A stretch of DNA of 64,000 nt, taken from Litsea cubeba (lineage: Eukaryota; Streptophyta; Magnoliopsida; Laurales; Lauraceae). This document shows, in pieces, positions 1 to 10,194 of this stretch. The notes beneath the pieces were generated by a model. It searched no databases and had not been told where the DNA came from. It was given only the letters and a program-made list of their open reading frames with translations. Both the position numbers and the translations under genes were made by a program. Location of the stretch: the NCBI GenBank assembly GCA_012931725.1, contig CM022953.1, forward strand, positions 28,902,361 through 28,966,360. The letters are read 5' to 3'. The first letter of the stretch is position 1, and each line of letters begins with the position of its first letter.

Positions 1-18
1 AAAAAAAAAGGGGGAGGG

Positions 19-51
<33 letters not shown>

Positions 52-59
52 AAGAGGGC

Positions 60-120
60 TGGCCCACAGGCCACGTGGCCGTACGGCCAGATCCGTACGG
101 ATCTGTCCGTACGGCCCACA
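60..120. repeat. GC-rich palindrome cluster inside intron 1 of the antisense gene (copy C)
   Basis: In an otherwise purine-only stretch there is a GC-rich island with GGCCGTACGGCC (12-bp palindrome), AGATCCGTACGGATCT (16-bp palindrome) and another CCGTACGG. The same island is at 60212-60284 in copy A, and it is absent from the matching intron of copy B. It lies in what I read as intron 1 of the antisense plant mobile domain gene. Confidence 0.75.
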
Positions 121-308
121 CAAAAAAAGACATGAAAAAAAAAGAAAAGAAAAGAAAGCAAAAAAAAAACCCGTGTGAAAAAAAAAGGGGGGGCAAACAC
201 GTGGAAAAGAAAAAAAAAAGAGAAGAAAAGAAAAGAAAGAAACAAAAAAAAAGAACTTTATTTTTCCTACAATGGAGTTTTCTTGAAAAAAAAAAAGGGA
301 GAACTTAC

Positions 309-318
309 TTGAAGCCAT
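309..318 (-). CDS. First coding exon (10 nt) of antisense PMD gene, copy C (partial gene)
   Basis: On the minus strand ATGGCTTCAA is followed directly by the splice donor GTAAGT at 308-303. The same ATG and donor occur at 60397-60388 in A and 31632-31641 in B. In those copies an acceptor 0.5-0.7 kb downstream joins in frame to the long second exon of a plant mobile domain gene. In C the rest of the gene lies left of the window. The TATA box at 441-447 is about 125 nt upstream of the ATG. The exon call is inference from splice signals and conservation between copies. Confidence 0.6.
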
Positions 319-440
319 TGATGGAGAAAAAGAAGAAAAGTCTTGAAGATCTTGAAGAAGAAGAACTCTTGGTCTTGAAGCCCTCTTGAGATTATTGCAA
401 AAGAAAGTAATAAGAGCAAGAGATCCAACCTTCTCCTTGC

Positions 441-447
441 TTTTATA
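441..447 (-). promoter_or_regulatory. TATA box of the antisense PMD gene (copy C)
   Basis: TATAAAA on the minus strand, about 125 nt upstream of the predicted ATG at 318. It is conserved as TATAAAA at 31503-31509 in copy B and as TATAAAC at 60526-60520 in copy A. Confidence 0.6.
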
Positions 448-519
448 GAGGAGAGCAAACCAAAGAAGGAAAGAAGAAAGAGGTAAGTGTTACTAATTAG
501 TAACCTTACCAAAAGAAAG

Positions 520-740
520 AGATTAGAAAGATTCTTTCCCAAAAGAAAGATATCTTGAAGGATTTTCTCCCAAAAAGAAATCTATGACGGATTCTTTCCC
601 AAAAGAAAGATATCTTGAGATATCCTATCCCAAAATAAAGGGATCATGAGAGATTCTCTCCAAGTAAAGATATTCTTAGATATTCTCTATCCAAATGAGA
701 TATTTTTGGATATTCTTTACAAAAATGACACCATATGAGA
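520..740. repeat. Degenerate ~30-40 bp repeats upstream of the antisense gene (copy C)
   Basis: Short imperfect repeats of the type GAAAGATATCTTGA...TTCTCTCCCAAAA are stacked immediately upstream of the antisense gene's TATA box. Matching blocks are 60600-60785 (A) and 31190-31440 (B). The number of units differs between copies. On the gene's strand many units carry AATATCT. Confidence 0.65.
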
Positions 741-1026
741 TCTAAGCCATTTCAAAAGCTTAAGGTCCCATGGGTTAGCCCATATGAGCCAGGTTTGACC
801 ACCTAGGCACAAAAAAAAAAAAAAAAAAAAAATTTGGGCTTTTAGTCAAAGAGAAATCCCTCTTACCAAGAGCATACAAAAATGGTTCCATGCCTCTTTT
901 GAGTTGATTGGACCATACAAAAGAAAATTCCAAGCCCCATGAGCTTCCAAAAATCAAACCATCCAGCCTCATCTACCAAATTGAGCCAAAATCTTGAAAT
1001 TGACATTCCACAAAAATCAAACCAAA

Positions 1027-1262
1027 TCCTGGTCCCCTAACTTGCCACATACAGCCTGTTAGGTCACAAGACCAAAAACCAAAAATCAAAACCTGATCCC
1101 CTAACTTGCCACATACAGCCTGTTAGGTCACAAGATCAAAACCAAAATTGATCCCCCAACATTCCACATACAGCTTGTTGGGTCACACGATCAAAACCAA
1201 ACCCGACCCCCTAACCTGCCACATATAGCCTGTTAGGTCACAAGGTCAAAACCCAAATCCAC
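1027..1262 (+). repeat. Four tandem ~60-bp units before the polypurine tract (copy C)
   Basis: Four units begin near 1027, 1091, 1149 and 1204, each reading CCTGRTCCCCTAACTTGCC followed by ACATA-CAGCCTGTTAGGTCACA. Equivalent blocks are at 61066-61300 (A) and 30690-30935 (B, reverse). They lie between the antisense gene's promoter and the 3' LTR. Confidence 0.8.
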
Positions 1263-1463
1263 ATTCCTGATGTCATCTTCAAAACTTTGCCTCGAGATGG
1301 TATGTGATCCCTTTCACTACCATAAAATTCCCCTGGAAGCTCAAAAGGCTACAAATACCAAAAAGAAAGACTGCTCAAAGACTCTTGATCAAGTCACAGG
1401 TTCTCCTTCGAAAATCTCTTCGAGGCACATCGACTACAAAAGTTAAGCAACTCGTCGCTGTAC

Positions 1464-1477
1464 CTCGAGGGGGCATT
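1464..1477 (+). other. Polypurine tract, copy C
   Basis: CCTCGAGGGGGCATT lies directly before the TGTTGAC start of the 3' LTR. The same tract precedes the LTR at 61501-61514 and, in reverse, follows 30474. This is the expected position of the plus-strand primer of an LTR retrotransposon. Confidence 0.8.
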
Positions 1478-3188
1478 TGTTGACACCAAAAATGTCACTT
1501 TGCCTCTTCAAGATTCAAAGAGCTACATGAAGTCGCAACCTGCCATAAATAGGCAATGCTGCTTCCAAAAATCAAATCTTTTCAGAATCAGACAAAAACT
1601 GCAAGATTCTTCCAGACAGCCAAAAGAGGAGTACACAAGAAGTTTCGGGCCATTTCAAAATCATTTGGCCTAACTCCGCTTCTCAGACAGCCGAAAAGGA
1701 GCTCTCGACGACAAAAGCATCGGAGACACCAAATCTTCGATCAGGGCCGATGGATAGTCTCAAAATACTTCCAAAAGGCTCCACGTCAATTTCCGAGTCA
1801 AACCGACAACGTTTGACCCTACATCAACCCTTGAACAGCTAAATCAAGCCTCTCGGCGGCGAGAACCACCGAGGCCATTACTCATCAGATAGAGCACATG
1901 GACGGCTTCAAAATGCTTATAAAGGGCTACACGTCAAATTTCAGGTCATTTCCACAACATCTGACCATAGTTTGACGCTCGGAAGCCAAATTAGGCCTCT
2001 CGGCAGCAAAGCTCTCTGGGACCATGGTTTCCAAGACAGAGGCCTATGGATCATCTTAAAATGACTCCAATAGGTTCCCTGTCAAATTTCAAGTCAATCG
2101 GACATCGATTGACCGCACATCAAACCGCGACATCTTCATCGCGACAAAAAGCAAGTCTACAGGTGATAGGACCCCAAACGGCTTCAAAACTCAAACAAAA
2201 GCCTATGATTGGTCTTATTTATTGCTCAGGAGGCTTCACACCAAATTTCAGGTCATTCCGACATCGTTTGACCCAGTTTCAGCTTCTGACGGAAAATCGG
2301 CAGCTCTGCGCGACAAAGTCTTCGGCTTTCTCAGGAAATTGGAAGCTTTGCAAAATAAAATGCAAGGATTCTCATCAGGTTTCCTACAAAGAAATTAGGC
2401 CAATAAATGGTCAAAATGTCAAGGAAAAGTACAGAAGAAAAAAGAATCGAAAAACAGCAAAAACGGACACAAAACGGGATGCGACCCGGGGCCAGGGTCG
2501 CCGGCGACCTTGGAACCCGGGGTCGCCGGGAAGGCCCCGAAAACCCCGGTTTTCGCCGTTTTTTCGCGATTCGAAGAGCCCAGCCTCTGGTACTTTCCAA
2601 AATTCATGCTTTTGAGACACCAAGTCCTCTGACATCCGTCCAAAACACGGGTCAATCATCAAGAGTATCGAAAACAATATTGATCGCCACCCGGTCAACC
2701 AAAAAAAGTGTGCTTTCTACCCGACCGATCGAGAAATCGACAGGACAGATGGCACCGACCCGCTGTTGGCAACAAACATCTGAAATTACATGATCATCTG
2801 ATGTCGATCTACATGAAGATCCATCGATGATCATCGACAGAAGAATCCCAAAAGACGTGGCACGGCCCGCGACTCTTTAGCTGCTCGGCGACCACTTAAT
2901 GCGATTAATTGACTAGCTTTATTACAGTCATTAATCCATTTCTTTGGACGGCCCAATCAGAAGCAAGCATTCGGGAGTTACAAGTCAAGAGATTCATGGC
3001 ATTTAACCCATGAAACTCCTCCCATCATGGCGATTAAAGGCGATTAAATGCCCTCAATCTCCTCCGGCCAATCAGAAGCCAAGAAAAAGGAGTTACAAAA
3101 TAAACAATTCAATTTTGTAACTCCTCCCTTTATGTAGCTTTATGACAATCAAGGCTCATAAACCCTCCTAAATGGCTACCTAAAAGCC

Positions 3189-3196
3189 TATAAATA
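3189..3196 (+). promoter_or_regulatory. LTR TATA box (copy C)
   Basis: TATAAATA within CCTATAAATAGGAGAGCTC. It is conserved in the other LTRs at 40733-40740, 63262-63269 and (minus strand) 28717-28724. Transcription of the element probably starts about 30 nt downstream. Confidence 0.75.
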
Positions 3197-3336
3197 GGAG
3201 AGCTCTCCAAGAAGAAAACATCAGAAAACATCAGAGAAAAAAGCACAAACACACAGACAGAAATCCAGAGAAAGGAAAAAGAGAGAAAACTCTGCGGAAG
3301 TTCTACACCGGCCACCGCAACAAGGTGACAAAAGTC

Positions 3337-3364
3337 CCTTGGGGGGTACCCCCCCCCCCCAAGG
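3337..3364 (+). repeat. G-run/C-run inverted repeat in the LTR
   Basis: CCTT followed by six G, TA, twelve C and AAGG folds into a strong hairpin about 120 nt downstream of the probable transcription start. It is present in all LTR copies: 40895-40922, 63424-63452, and reverse at 28524-28552. Run lengths vary. Confidence 0.8.
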
Positions 3365-3696
3365 TCCTTGCCTTCTCCTCCTGCCTCCAATGGCTTAGAT
3401 GTGGCTTTTCAGCCCGTCTACTCGGCTTTTTATTGGATATAGGACCTCCTTTTGGTCTTTGTCTTCTAAAAACCTGAGGTTATAGCCAAGCCAAGCGAAT
3501 CAATAGCATCCTCTGTTCTCATCTGCATGGATGATGGCGAAGCCCACATATGGCTTGCGACCGTCAATCTAAACGGGTCCCCCACAATCTCCTGAGAAGT
3601 TAGATCCTCCTTTTCTTGCTTTTCATTGTAGTTTGTATTTTTTCAAAAGAGACAAAAATCACAATTCTTGTCTTTCATTGTTGATAAGGATTGTAA

Positions 3697-3790
3697 ATCG
3701 GCTATAACGCCAAATCGGCTATAAACGCCAAAATCGGCTATAAACGCCAAAAATAGGCTATAAACGCCAAAATCGGCTATAAATGCCAAA
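3697..3790 (+). repeat. Five short LTR repeats CGGCTATAAACGCCAAAAT (copy C)
   Basis: Five units of about 18 bp lie near the LTR 3' end. The other LTRs have three (41258-41310), four (63787-63860) and two (28147-28190, reverse) units. A related unit, GGCTATCAATGCCA, is amplified in the internal repeat zone of the same elements. Confidence 0.85.
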
Positions 3791-4084
3791 AAAAATCGCC
3801 TTTCACGGCAAATCAAGAAAATGTCTCTTTTCTTAAATATATGTGCAATGGAAAACTTGAAAGAAGTTGATTTCCTTTTTACTTGCGAAGGTTGATCTCC
3901 GGATCACCACTTGCAATTCCAAGTAAAAATAGAAAATCTGGCACACCCATAAAAAAAGAAATGTTGATGCACGCCCCTTGCCCCCCGGTTACGAAAGGGT
4001 CGGAACCAAACGGACTCCCACGTCCGCCGACCTCGGTAGGAACTCAAGCATTCGGGGCGCGGTCCATCAGACCTATATTCATAG

Positions 4085-5060
4085 GATTTACAATGTGGCT
4101 CCACCTTTTGCGATTGTGACCATATGACCCATCTTTAAGAATTATAAAGTGGGGCAACCTCTTTTGTGATTGTGGACACATGCACCTTAAGAAATTACAA
4201 CGTGATGCCCACCTTTATAAATTAGAACATGGGGCCTTATAATGTGGTCCCGCCATTATACGAATTAATATATGCCCACATTTTGTGATTTGCGACCATG
4301 TGACCCACCTTTAGTAATTACTAAGTGAGGACACTTTATTTGGCATTGTGAACATTGGGCTTACCTTTAGTATAAGTGAGATGATTTGGACCCTTTAAAT
4401 GGTCGTTGTAAAAGATAAGAGAAAAGAGATAAGTAGAAAATAAATGTGCCAGCAAGTTGTTTCTTAAAAAAAATTAATGATGTGTTTGGCATCATGCCAT
4501 TCGGATGTTCCCATGAGATAGGGTTGTCGAAAACATGTTTGGTATGTATAAGAAAATCACTGTTCCGAATTTTGATCTTATGGAAGGAATCTTAAAATCT
4601 TAACCCGCTGGCATAAGAAAGTTGGAACGAAAAAACTTTATGTTTTTTTAGTAAACAACTTGCTGGCACAATTATTTTTTTCTTTTCAAAGATTGTCAAT
4701 TAAAGACTCAAAATTCTCTCACTTATCCTAAAGGTATAACCCAGGTTCCCAATCTCAAAGAAGGTGGCCGCACTTTATAATTCTAAAAGTGGGTCACATG
4801 GTCACAATCACAAAAGGTGAGCCCATACTATAATCTCTATAATGGTGGGACCATATTATAAGTCCTATAAATGTGGGCCTTATCTTATAGTTTCTAAAGG
4901 TGGGGCATCAAGTTGTAATTTCTAAAGGTGGGTCTTATGTCCACAATCACAGAAAAGGTGCCCCACTTTATAATTCTTAAAGGTGGGTCATATGGTCACA
5001 ACCACAATAGGTGGAGCCAAATTTTAAAACCTATGAAGGTAGCCGTACATTCTGAACCCT
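4085..5060. repeat. Long imperfect inverted repeat, arms of about 400 bp
   Basis: The arm at about 4085-4480 (starting GTGGCTCCACC, containing GACCATATGACCCA) is the reverse complement, with divergence, of about 4660-5060. The spacer between the arms is about 175 bp. No ORF is visible. The left arm begins just past the LTR of C, so its outer part may have been cut by that insertion. Confidence 0.7.
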
Positions 5061-5427
5061 ATAAATGTGCCCCCATATTTGGGTTTCTATAAGTGGGTAA
5101 CCGATTGTAATTTTAAAAGAAGGGTTCCGTACAACATATTCTCAATAGAGTAATTTAATATAATTTTGTAAACCAAGTTCTGCAAAGTCTAATCTTGGTA
5201 GAAACCGATCTCAACACGACCTAATCCGAGTACAAAATTTGGAACAACACGAGAAGGACGCCAAATGGGGCCAAAGTTATTTTGTTCCAATTTTCTTGTA
5301 CCAACGGTTAAGATTTTGGGGTTCCTTCTGGGGAGAACAAGATTGGGAAGAGTGAAATATTAACCAAATATGTTTTTCATAGCTTCATCTCATGGGAACA
5401 TCCAATTGGCACAATGCCAAATGCACC
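4483..5427. mobile_element. Possible non-autonomous TIR transposon (~0.95 kb)
   Basis: The left end GTGTTTGGCATCATGCCA...TTCCCATGAGAT is matched in inverted orientation by ATCTCATGGGAACATCC...ATGCCAAATGCACC at the right. Similarity continues inward for over 100 bp (4540-4630 against 5270-5340). The ends resemble those of plant MITEs, but I see no clear target duplication, so the superfamily is unassigned. Its interior provides the right arm of the overlapping inverted repeat. Confidence 0.5.
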
Positions 5428-5439
5428 CTCATATCCCAA

Positions 5440-6987
5440 AAAACCTAGTACTCTGCTCATGCAAAATTGACTATCTACCGGTAAGTAGAGTCACAGTTCG
5501 GTCGCTGTCTAATTGCGATAAATGTGACAGTGAAAATAAATGATAATTTCGTTAAAAAAATAACAAAGGAGAAGATTTTATGGATGGATTACTGTTGTTT
5601 CAAATGGACGGTTTGCGTTGATGAACTGATAAGGGCCCTAGTTGAAAACCTCTATTTAACTCACCCGAATTGACTCAGCTCTGTAAGTCATATAGTTGAG
5701 TCAATGCACATGGTCAGACTCACCAAGTTACTTGTCTGATGTCTCCTTGACCTTCCGAGTCTAGTTTAGTTAAAGTGCTATATAATGGTATGGGCCACAC
5801 CAATTGCGTCCACAAAACAGAGATGTTGTTCCATGTCATTTCAATGTGGCTACTAACAGTTCCATATTCTGAGTTTGGAAATTACCCATTCTCTCCACCA
5901 GTATGGTACTGATGGAAGCTATCTAGGTTACTTAAACTTTGTCCTATATAAGAGCATATCCAAACTTCTTATACGATTTTCCAGCGGTGCATCTCACTCA
6001 TCGAAGTGTACTTTGGGCCTATACCAAACTATCAAAAGGCGTATGAGGGAGTTTGATCAAATAAAGGTGAGTCCCAACGGTTAAATAAGGCCTTATCTGC
6101 CGCTCAGCGTCATACTGACTGGACCATTTCTTCTAAGCGTAAAAGTGCTCATGGCTTGGGATAGTCCAAGCCTGACCTGGGCCCATCTCTCATTGGTGTT
6201 GATTTGGGGTGTGATTTTAGGCCCACAAATTGGACCCAGGCTTAACTTTTGAGTCTGATAGTTAACGAGCCAGGCTTTTGCCAAAGGATGAATAGTGGCA
6301 CAGCCCATTAGTCCATGTCTAGGTTTGGCACAAACCAGATGATCTATTTTTTTAATGCTCAATCTAAATCATTTGAGCTTAACTAGTTACTATTTGGGGT
6401 AAATATGCACCTATGTATATGTACATATGTATATGTGTATGTATGTATGTATATATATACATATATACATATATAACTTTTTTGCGGGGCCCAACTAGCA
6501 ACCCATCCAAACCTAGCAACCAATAGCGAACCCCTTGATAGTCACTAATCCCAAGGATAGGCACACATCCGAATGGACTAAACCGTTGGATCGAGGGTTG
6601 ATTATTTTTTGAATATGAAGCTATTAAACTTGTGGGCCACAGATAAAGGGGTTAGGGGCAGAGGCTTGGGGTCAAACTAGATACTTGGGGTGGACTAACA
6701 TAGATCTTACCATCCCCCTCGGTCCCATCCCCAAATGGAGCCCATAATTGGGCCCCACAAAAAAGTTCTCACATAATATATGAGAACAGTTCCCACCTCA
6801 AGATTACCCATATATATTTATTATATGTGTGTATTTCGTTGGACCCACATTTAAGCAAACAAATCTGATGGATATATAGTGGCCCAATCATCCAACATAG
6901 GGGATCTGAACTGGATCTAATTGTTTTACATTGTCTCTGCCAATTCAGGGAAGGTGGGTGCAATGTTCAAGGGTATTTTGTGTGGTC
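5440..6987. other. Intergenic, no gene seen; (TA)/(GTAT) microsatellite at 6410-6476
   Basis: AT-rich sequence with short unsupported reading frames only. The one distinct feature is an impure TATATG/TATGTA dinucleotide tract near 6410-6476. Confidence 0.7.
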
Positions 6988-7250
6988 TGTCACGACCCCA
7001 GACCGGGACCGCGCTAACCAAGGTCCTAATCCGGACCGCGGCTGGCGGGCTAAAAAATTCTTCCCACTCACAATATTTCCCACAGGTTTCCGCGGTGAGG
7101 ATTCGACAAACATTGTGCCTCACAAACGAACATGAATAATAAATTTGAGGAAGCATGTAGAAACACAAAAAATGCTCAAACAAAGTATATGATCAAACTC
7201 AAGACTCATGTCAAAGTGAGAAGCGTAACATAGTATTAGAGTTTAGTATT
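6988..7250 (+). repeat. 5' end of a gypsy-type LTR (F), split by element D
   Basis: TGTCACGACCCCAGACCGGG is a typical start of plant chromovirus-type LTRs. The sequence runs to the GTATT target site of D at 7246-7250 and should resume after 19958. No coding part of this element is seen. Its far end is not resolved; a possible continuation reaches to about 20589. Confidence 0.5.
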
Positions 7251-8002
7251 TGAAAGTGCAACTAAATGAATAAGTCCTAGAGGGACAAAAGGAATTCTAA
7301 TTCCAATTTTAAACTTATTAGCCCAATTTTAATCTCAACTTGGAATAATAATCACACATAACAAAATAACTTGTTTGAATTATAAGTTCAATGTGTGTGT
7401 GCTTAAATAATCAGAGACACTCTAATTTGAAACAAGATAGTAAGCACAAGAGATAAAATGGCACAAGAGATTTATAGTGGTTCAGTCACACAGACCTACA
7501 TTCACTCTCAAGGGTCACACAGTCCCTTGGTTCCACTATAAAGAATCAAACTACACAAGTACTGATTCTAACTCAATTTTGTTACTGAGAGTGGTTGACA
7601 CACAGATTCAATCCACTGTCACAAAGATATAAATTTGAATGGAGGGCGAACACTTGCCTTTGATGAAGATCGAAAGTGTTCGAGGAAGCTTTTGACTGTG
7701 ATCGGAGCTTTTTACCTCTTACAGCTAGCTTGGTGTTGATGATGAAACTCCATTGAGATGTACAACAAAGTTGTACAGGTTTGATTTCTAGGGCAGAAAT
7801 GAGAGATAGCTTTAGGGATTAGGATACCCTAGATTTGGCTTCTCAAAGCACACTCCTTAGAGCTAAGTAAGCCCTTGGATTTTTCAAGATAGAATCCAAG
7901 TGTGTTTGGAAGAAGCTTTGAGAGCTTGGGAAAGGTTTACAAGAATTTAGAACAAAGGCTCTTCAAAAATTGGACTCCTTGATGTTGAAAATGAGCTTCA
8001 GG

Positions 8003-8010
8003 TATTTATA
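8003..8010 (-). promoter_or_regulatory. TATA box in the 3' LTR of D
   Basis: TATAAATA on the minus strand, with CAACGG-type motifs just upstream. The 5' LTR copy is at 16383-16376. The Sirevirus solo LTR H also has CAACGG motifs beside its TATA box. Confidence 0.6.
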
Positions 8011-8190
8011 GAAAAAATCCAACGGATAGTTCCAACGGTCACTTAAGACATGGTAGGGTGTACCTGACAGGAACACTATTCCAACGTTTGAAATTTGATA
8101 AAAACCATGACAAGCAATGTTTTGGTGAGGCCTTATTTGAAACATGAGTATGAATATGAGGGAACTTTTGTAGGAAAAATATTAAAGAAA

Positions 8191-8426
8191 TCAAAAGCAC
8201 ACCGGTTTTGACAAATGCACATTTCTTTATTAATTTATAAAACATTGTTTATTGTTAAGTTTCTATACATACTCATGCTTACTAAGCCTCAATGTGACCT
8301 GGTTTAAAAAACTCAAAAGCACACCGGTTTTGACAAATGCACATTTCTTTATTAATTTATAAAACATTGTTTATTGTTAAGTTTCTATACATACTCATGC
8401 TTACTAAGCCTCAATGTGACCTGGTG
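8191..8426. repeat. Tandem duplication (~122-bp period) in the D LTR
   Basis: TCAAAAGCACACCGGTTTTG begins at 8191 and again at 8313, and the following about 110 bp are nearly identical. The same duplication is in the 5' LTR (16562 and 16685), so it existed before this copy inserted. It lies upstream of the TATA box in U3. Confidence 0.9.
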
Positions 8427-8799
8427 TTATGATCATGTTGGATGCCTTAGGACAGGTGGACTTAGGGGGTGAACTGCTAACCGCATGAGGTTGGCTGGCC
8501 GAAATCTGGGGTAATTTTTGAGCTTTAAACAAGCTAAAAAAAAATTCTAAAAACCTATCAAAATAACATTTTAGCCTAGGGTTTTTAGGGTCACTAAGGC
8601 GTAAGGTTTCGGTCCCAATTACCTGATCTTGGTTGGCACATCTTGATGTTGATCTTTGACGAAACCTGACCTTTCCAAAAAGCTTTGATAGACCTTTTGA
8701 ATTGAATCTTCTTTGAAGTACTTAAGAGACAATGTCTTCGGAACTCTTTGGCACAGAATTGACAATAAAAACAGTGCACATGAAAATGTGGCACTAACA

Positions 8800-8815
8800 A
8801 TCTTCCCCTTTGTCA
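8800..8815 (-). other. Polypurine tract adjacent to the 3' LTR of D
   Basis: On the minus strand GACAAAGGGGAAGAT directly precedes the TGTTAGTG start of the LTR, the expected place for plus-strand priming. Confidence 0.75.
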
Positions 8816-8989
8816 ATTTCATGACGAAACCAATTAAACTTATACATCTTTAAAAGAGGAGACTTAAAAAAAAATCATACATTATACACGAAGTTTATAA
8901 ACTTTTACATATGATTTTAAATAATAAAAGGATAAGGAAGCAGAAAGAAAGTGTATGATCTTCTTCATTTTTGCTTGAGAAGAATTTCC

Positions 8990-9140
8990 CTGTTTCTCCC
9001 CCTTTGTACCTGCAACATATGAAACTGAGGAGATACTCTCCCCCTTTGTACCCATTTCTCTCCCTTTGCAACATATGAAACTGAGGAGATACTGATTGTC
9101 TCCCCTCAACGAAGATTACTTCTGCCCCTTTTTGTCAGAA
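8990..9140 (-). repeat. Additional PPT-like tracts in tandem units (multi-PPT of D)
   Basis: On the plus strand CTCCCCCTTTGTACC, CTCCCTTTGCAAC and GCCCCTTTTTGTC recur, with ACATATGAAACTGAGGAGATACT duplicated between them. On the element strand these are AAAGGGGGAG-type purine tracts. Several PPT-like tracts before the 3' LTR are a known feature of Sireviruses. Confidence 0.6.
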
Positions 9141-9693
9141 ATTGACAAAGAGATGTATAAACTGAGAGAAACTTTGGAAGCTAATCCAAAGATTAGAGAA
9201 CAGAAGGTAGATAATCCATGCAAGCATAGATAATAGATGGGCCTCGATTAGACAGGGCCGAGGGCATTCAAGTTCATCCCCTAAAATTCTTACTGGTCCT
9301 AAGTGAGTGCAACCCAAATCCATGCACATCACGGAAGCCCCAGCCCACACAAGCCAAGCCCGCAAAGAAATATACTCTGGAACCACCCATGTCCGACAGA
9401 ACCTGCAAATGCTAGAGGCCTAGATTTATCAACTGAATGCTGAAGGAGATTCAAATTCGCTGGATGTTGTTGACAAACGAGAAAATAGGGACATCCCGCA
9501 TTTAATTTCACTGGCTTAGCTAAGTAGCTTTTGAAAATATGCATCCCGCATATTTTCAATCTGGAAAAGTAAGATTTGAAGAGATGAGGGTTTGTCTTGT
9601 TCGAAATCCATCTCTATAAGAATAGTCTTAGCTCTATCTAATTTGTATCATAACTTCTTCTTGTCATCTGCATTCGTATTCCACAAAGTTTCA

Positions 9694-10140
9694 ATGGCTC
9701 AACAATTTCCTTTTAGTACTTCTTGTGATCAGGAGATGAGGTATTCTTTACCTCAATCCCAAACTTTTTCTGCATCTGTTTTAGGTTCCATGATACCAAG
9801 GCAACAAGAGAGAGTTTTGGCTAATAAATCGGATCATGACGCCATTTATGAGCTTGTGAGTCTCGGAACTCAATACTCATCATCCATTGTCTCATTTTTC
9901 GATCGGTTGCAGTCCAAAACTCGCAAGAATGAGAAGCTTATTGAGGAGATCGATGTACCGCAACGGCTTCTTCTCGAGTCTAGTAGAAAAATAGAAGAGT
10001 TGAAGCAACAGAATAAGGATTTAAAATCCTTACTTACCTCTTCAATTCGATTGCCTAATCCTTTAGATAAGGATTGCATGATGATCTATGAAATGCAAAA
10101 GCATTTGAATGATGAGGCTAAAAGTCTCAAGTTTTTGTAA
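9694..10140 (+). CDS. Unidentified coiled-coil ORF, antisense inside D
   Basis: Open frame of 149 codons from the ATG at 9694 (context TTTCAATGGCTC, good for plants); the frame is open further upstream to 9592. The protein starts MAQQFPFSTSCDQEMRY. The C-terminal half is charged and heptad-like (KIEELKQQNKDLKSLL), so a coiled coil is likely. It has no motif I recognise. It lies between pol and the 3' LTR of D on the opposite strand to gag-pol, the same relative place as the antisense gene of the Tat-like elements, but I see no sequence similarity to that gene. It could be a captured gene fragment or a chance frame; no start, splicing or expression evidence beyond the frame itself. Confidence 0.35.
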   Translation: MAQQFPFSTSCDQEMRYSLPQSQTFSASVLGSMIPRQQERVLANKSDHDAIYELVSLGTQYSSSIVSFFDRLQSKTRKNEKLIEEIDVPQRLLLESSRKIEELKQQNKDLKSLLTSSIRLPNPLDKDCMMIYEMQKHLNDEAKSLKFL

Positions 10141-10194
10141 GACATTGAGAAAAATATACAATAAATATTCATGGCATGCATCATTTCGATTTCT

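Larger units (their letters stand above)
1..4069 (+). mobile_element. Tat-like Ty3/gypsy element C, 3' part only
   Basis: This is the 3' end of a plus-strand LTR retrotransposon whose 5' part lies left of the window. It matches 60200-64000 closely and 27884-31900 in reverse complement, so three related copies can be compared. In order it holds intron 1 and exon 1 of an antisense gene (minus strand), that gene's TATA box and repeat-rich upstream region, four tandem units, a polypurine tract and a complete 3' LTR ending at 4069. No gag or pol is visible in this copy. The assignment to the Tat lineage rests on the full copy A, which has the dual RNase H. Confidence 0.85.
1478..4069 (+). repeat. 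3' LTR of Tat-like element C, 2592 bp, complete
   Basis: It starts TGTTGACACC and ends GGTCCATCA, so it has the TG...CA ends of an LTR. The 5' boundary is set by the polypurine tract. The 3' boundary is where similarity to the LTR of B (ending at 27884) and to the displaced LTR end in A (43059) stops. Length is almost identical to B (2591 bp). It contains a TATA box at 3189, a GC-rich palindromic patch near 2490-2540, a G/C-run hairpin at 3337-3364 and five short repeats at 3697-3790. The 5-bp target duplication partner is outside the window. Confidence 0.9.
7251..8799 (-). repeat. 3' LTR of Sirevirus D (1549 bp)
   Basis: Direct repeat of 15616-19953 once the inserted solo LTR is removed (about 1557 bp). 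On the minus strand it starts TGTTAGTGCCACATT at 8799 and ends ...CACTTTCA at 7251. It has a TATA box at 8010-8003 and a 122-bp tandem duplication at 8191-8426 that is present in both LTRs. Confidence 0.93.

Noticed and set aside
2046..2793. Several frames of 90-190 codons in LTR U3 (also at 39668-40448 and 62198-62728)
   Set aside because: They occur on both strands of the same GC-rich LTR patch, are broken differently in each LTR copy, and lack any recognisable domain.
3697..3790. CRISPR-like short direct repeats
   Set aside because: Units are 18-bp tandem repeats with no variable spacers, in a plant LTR.
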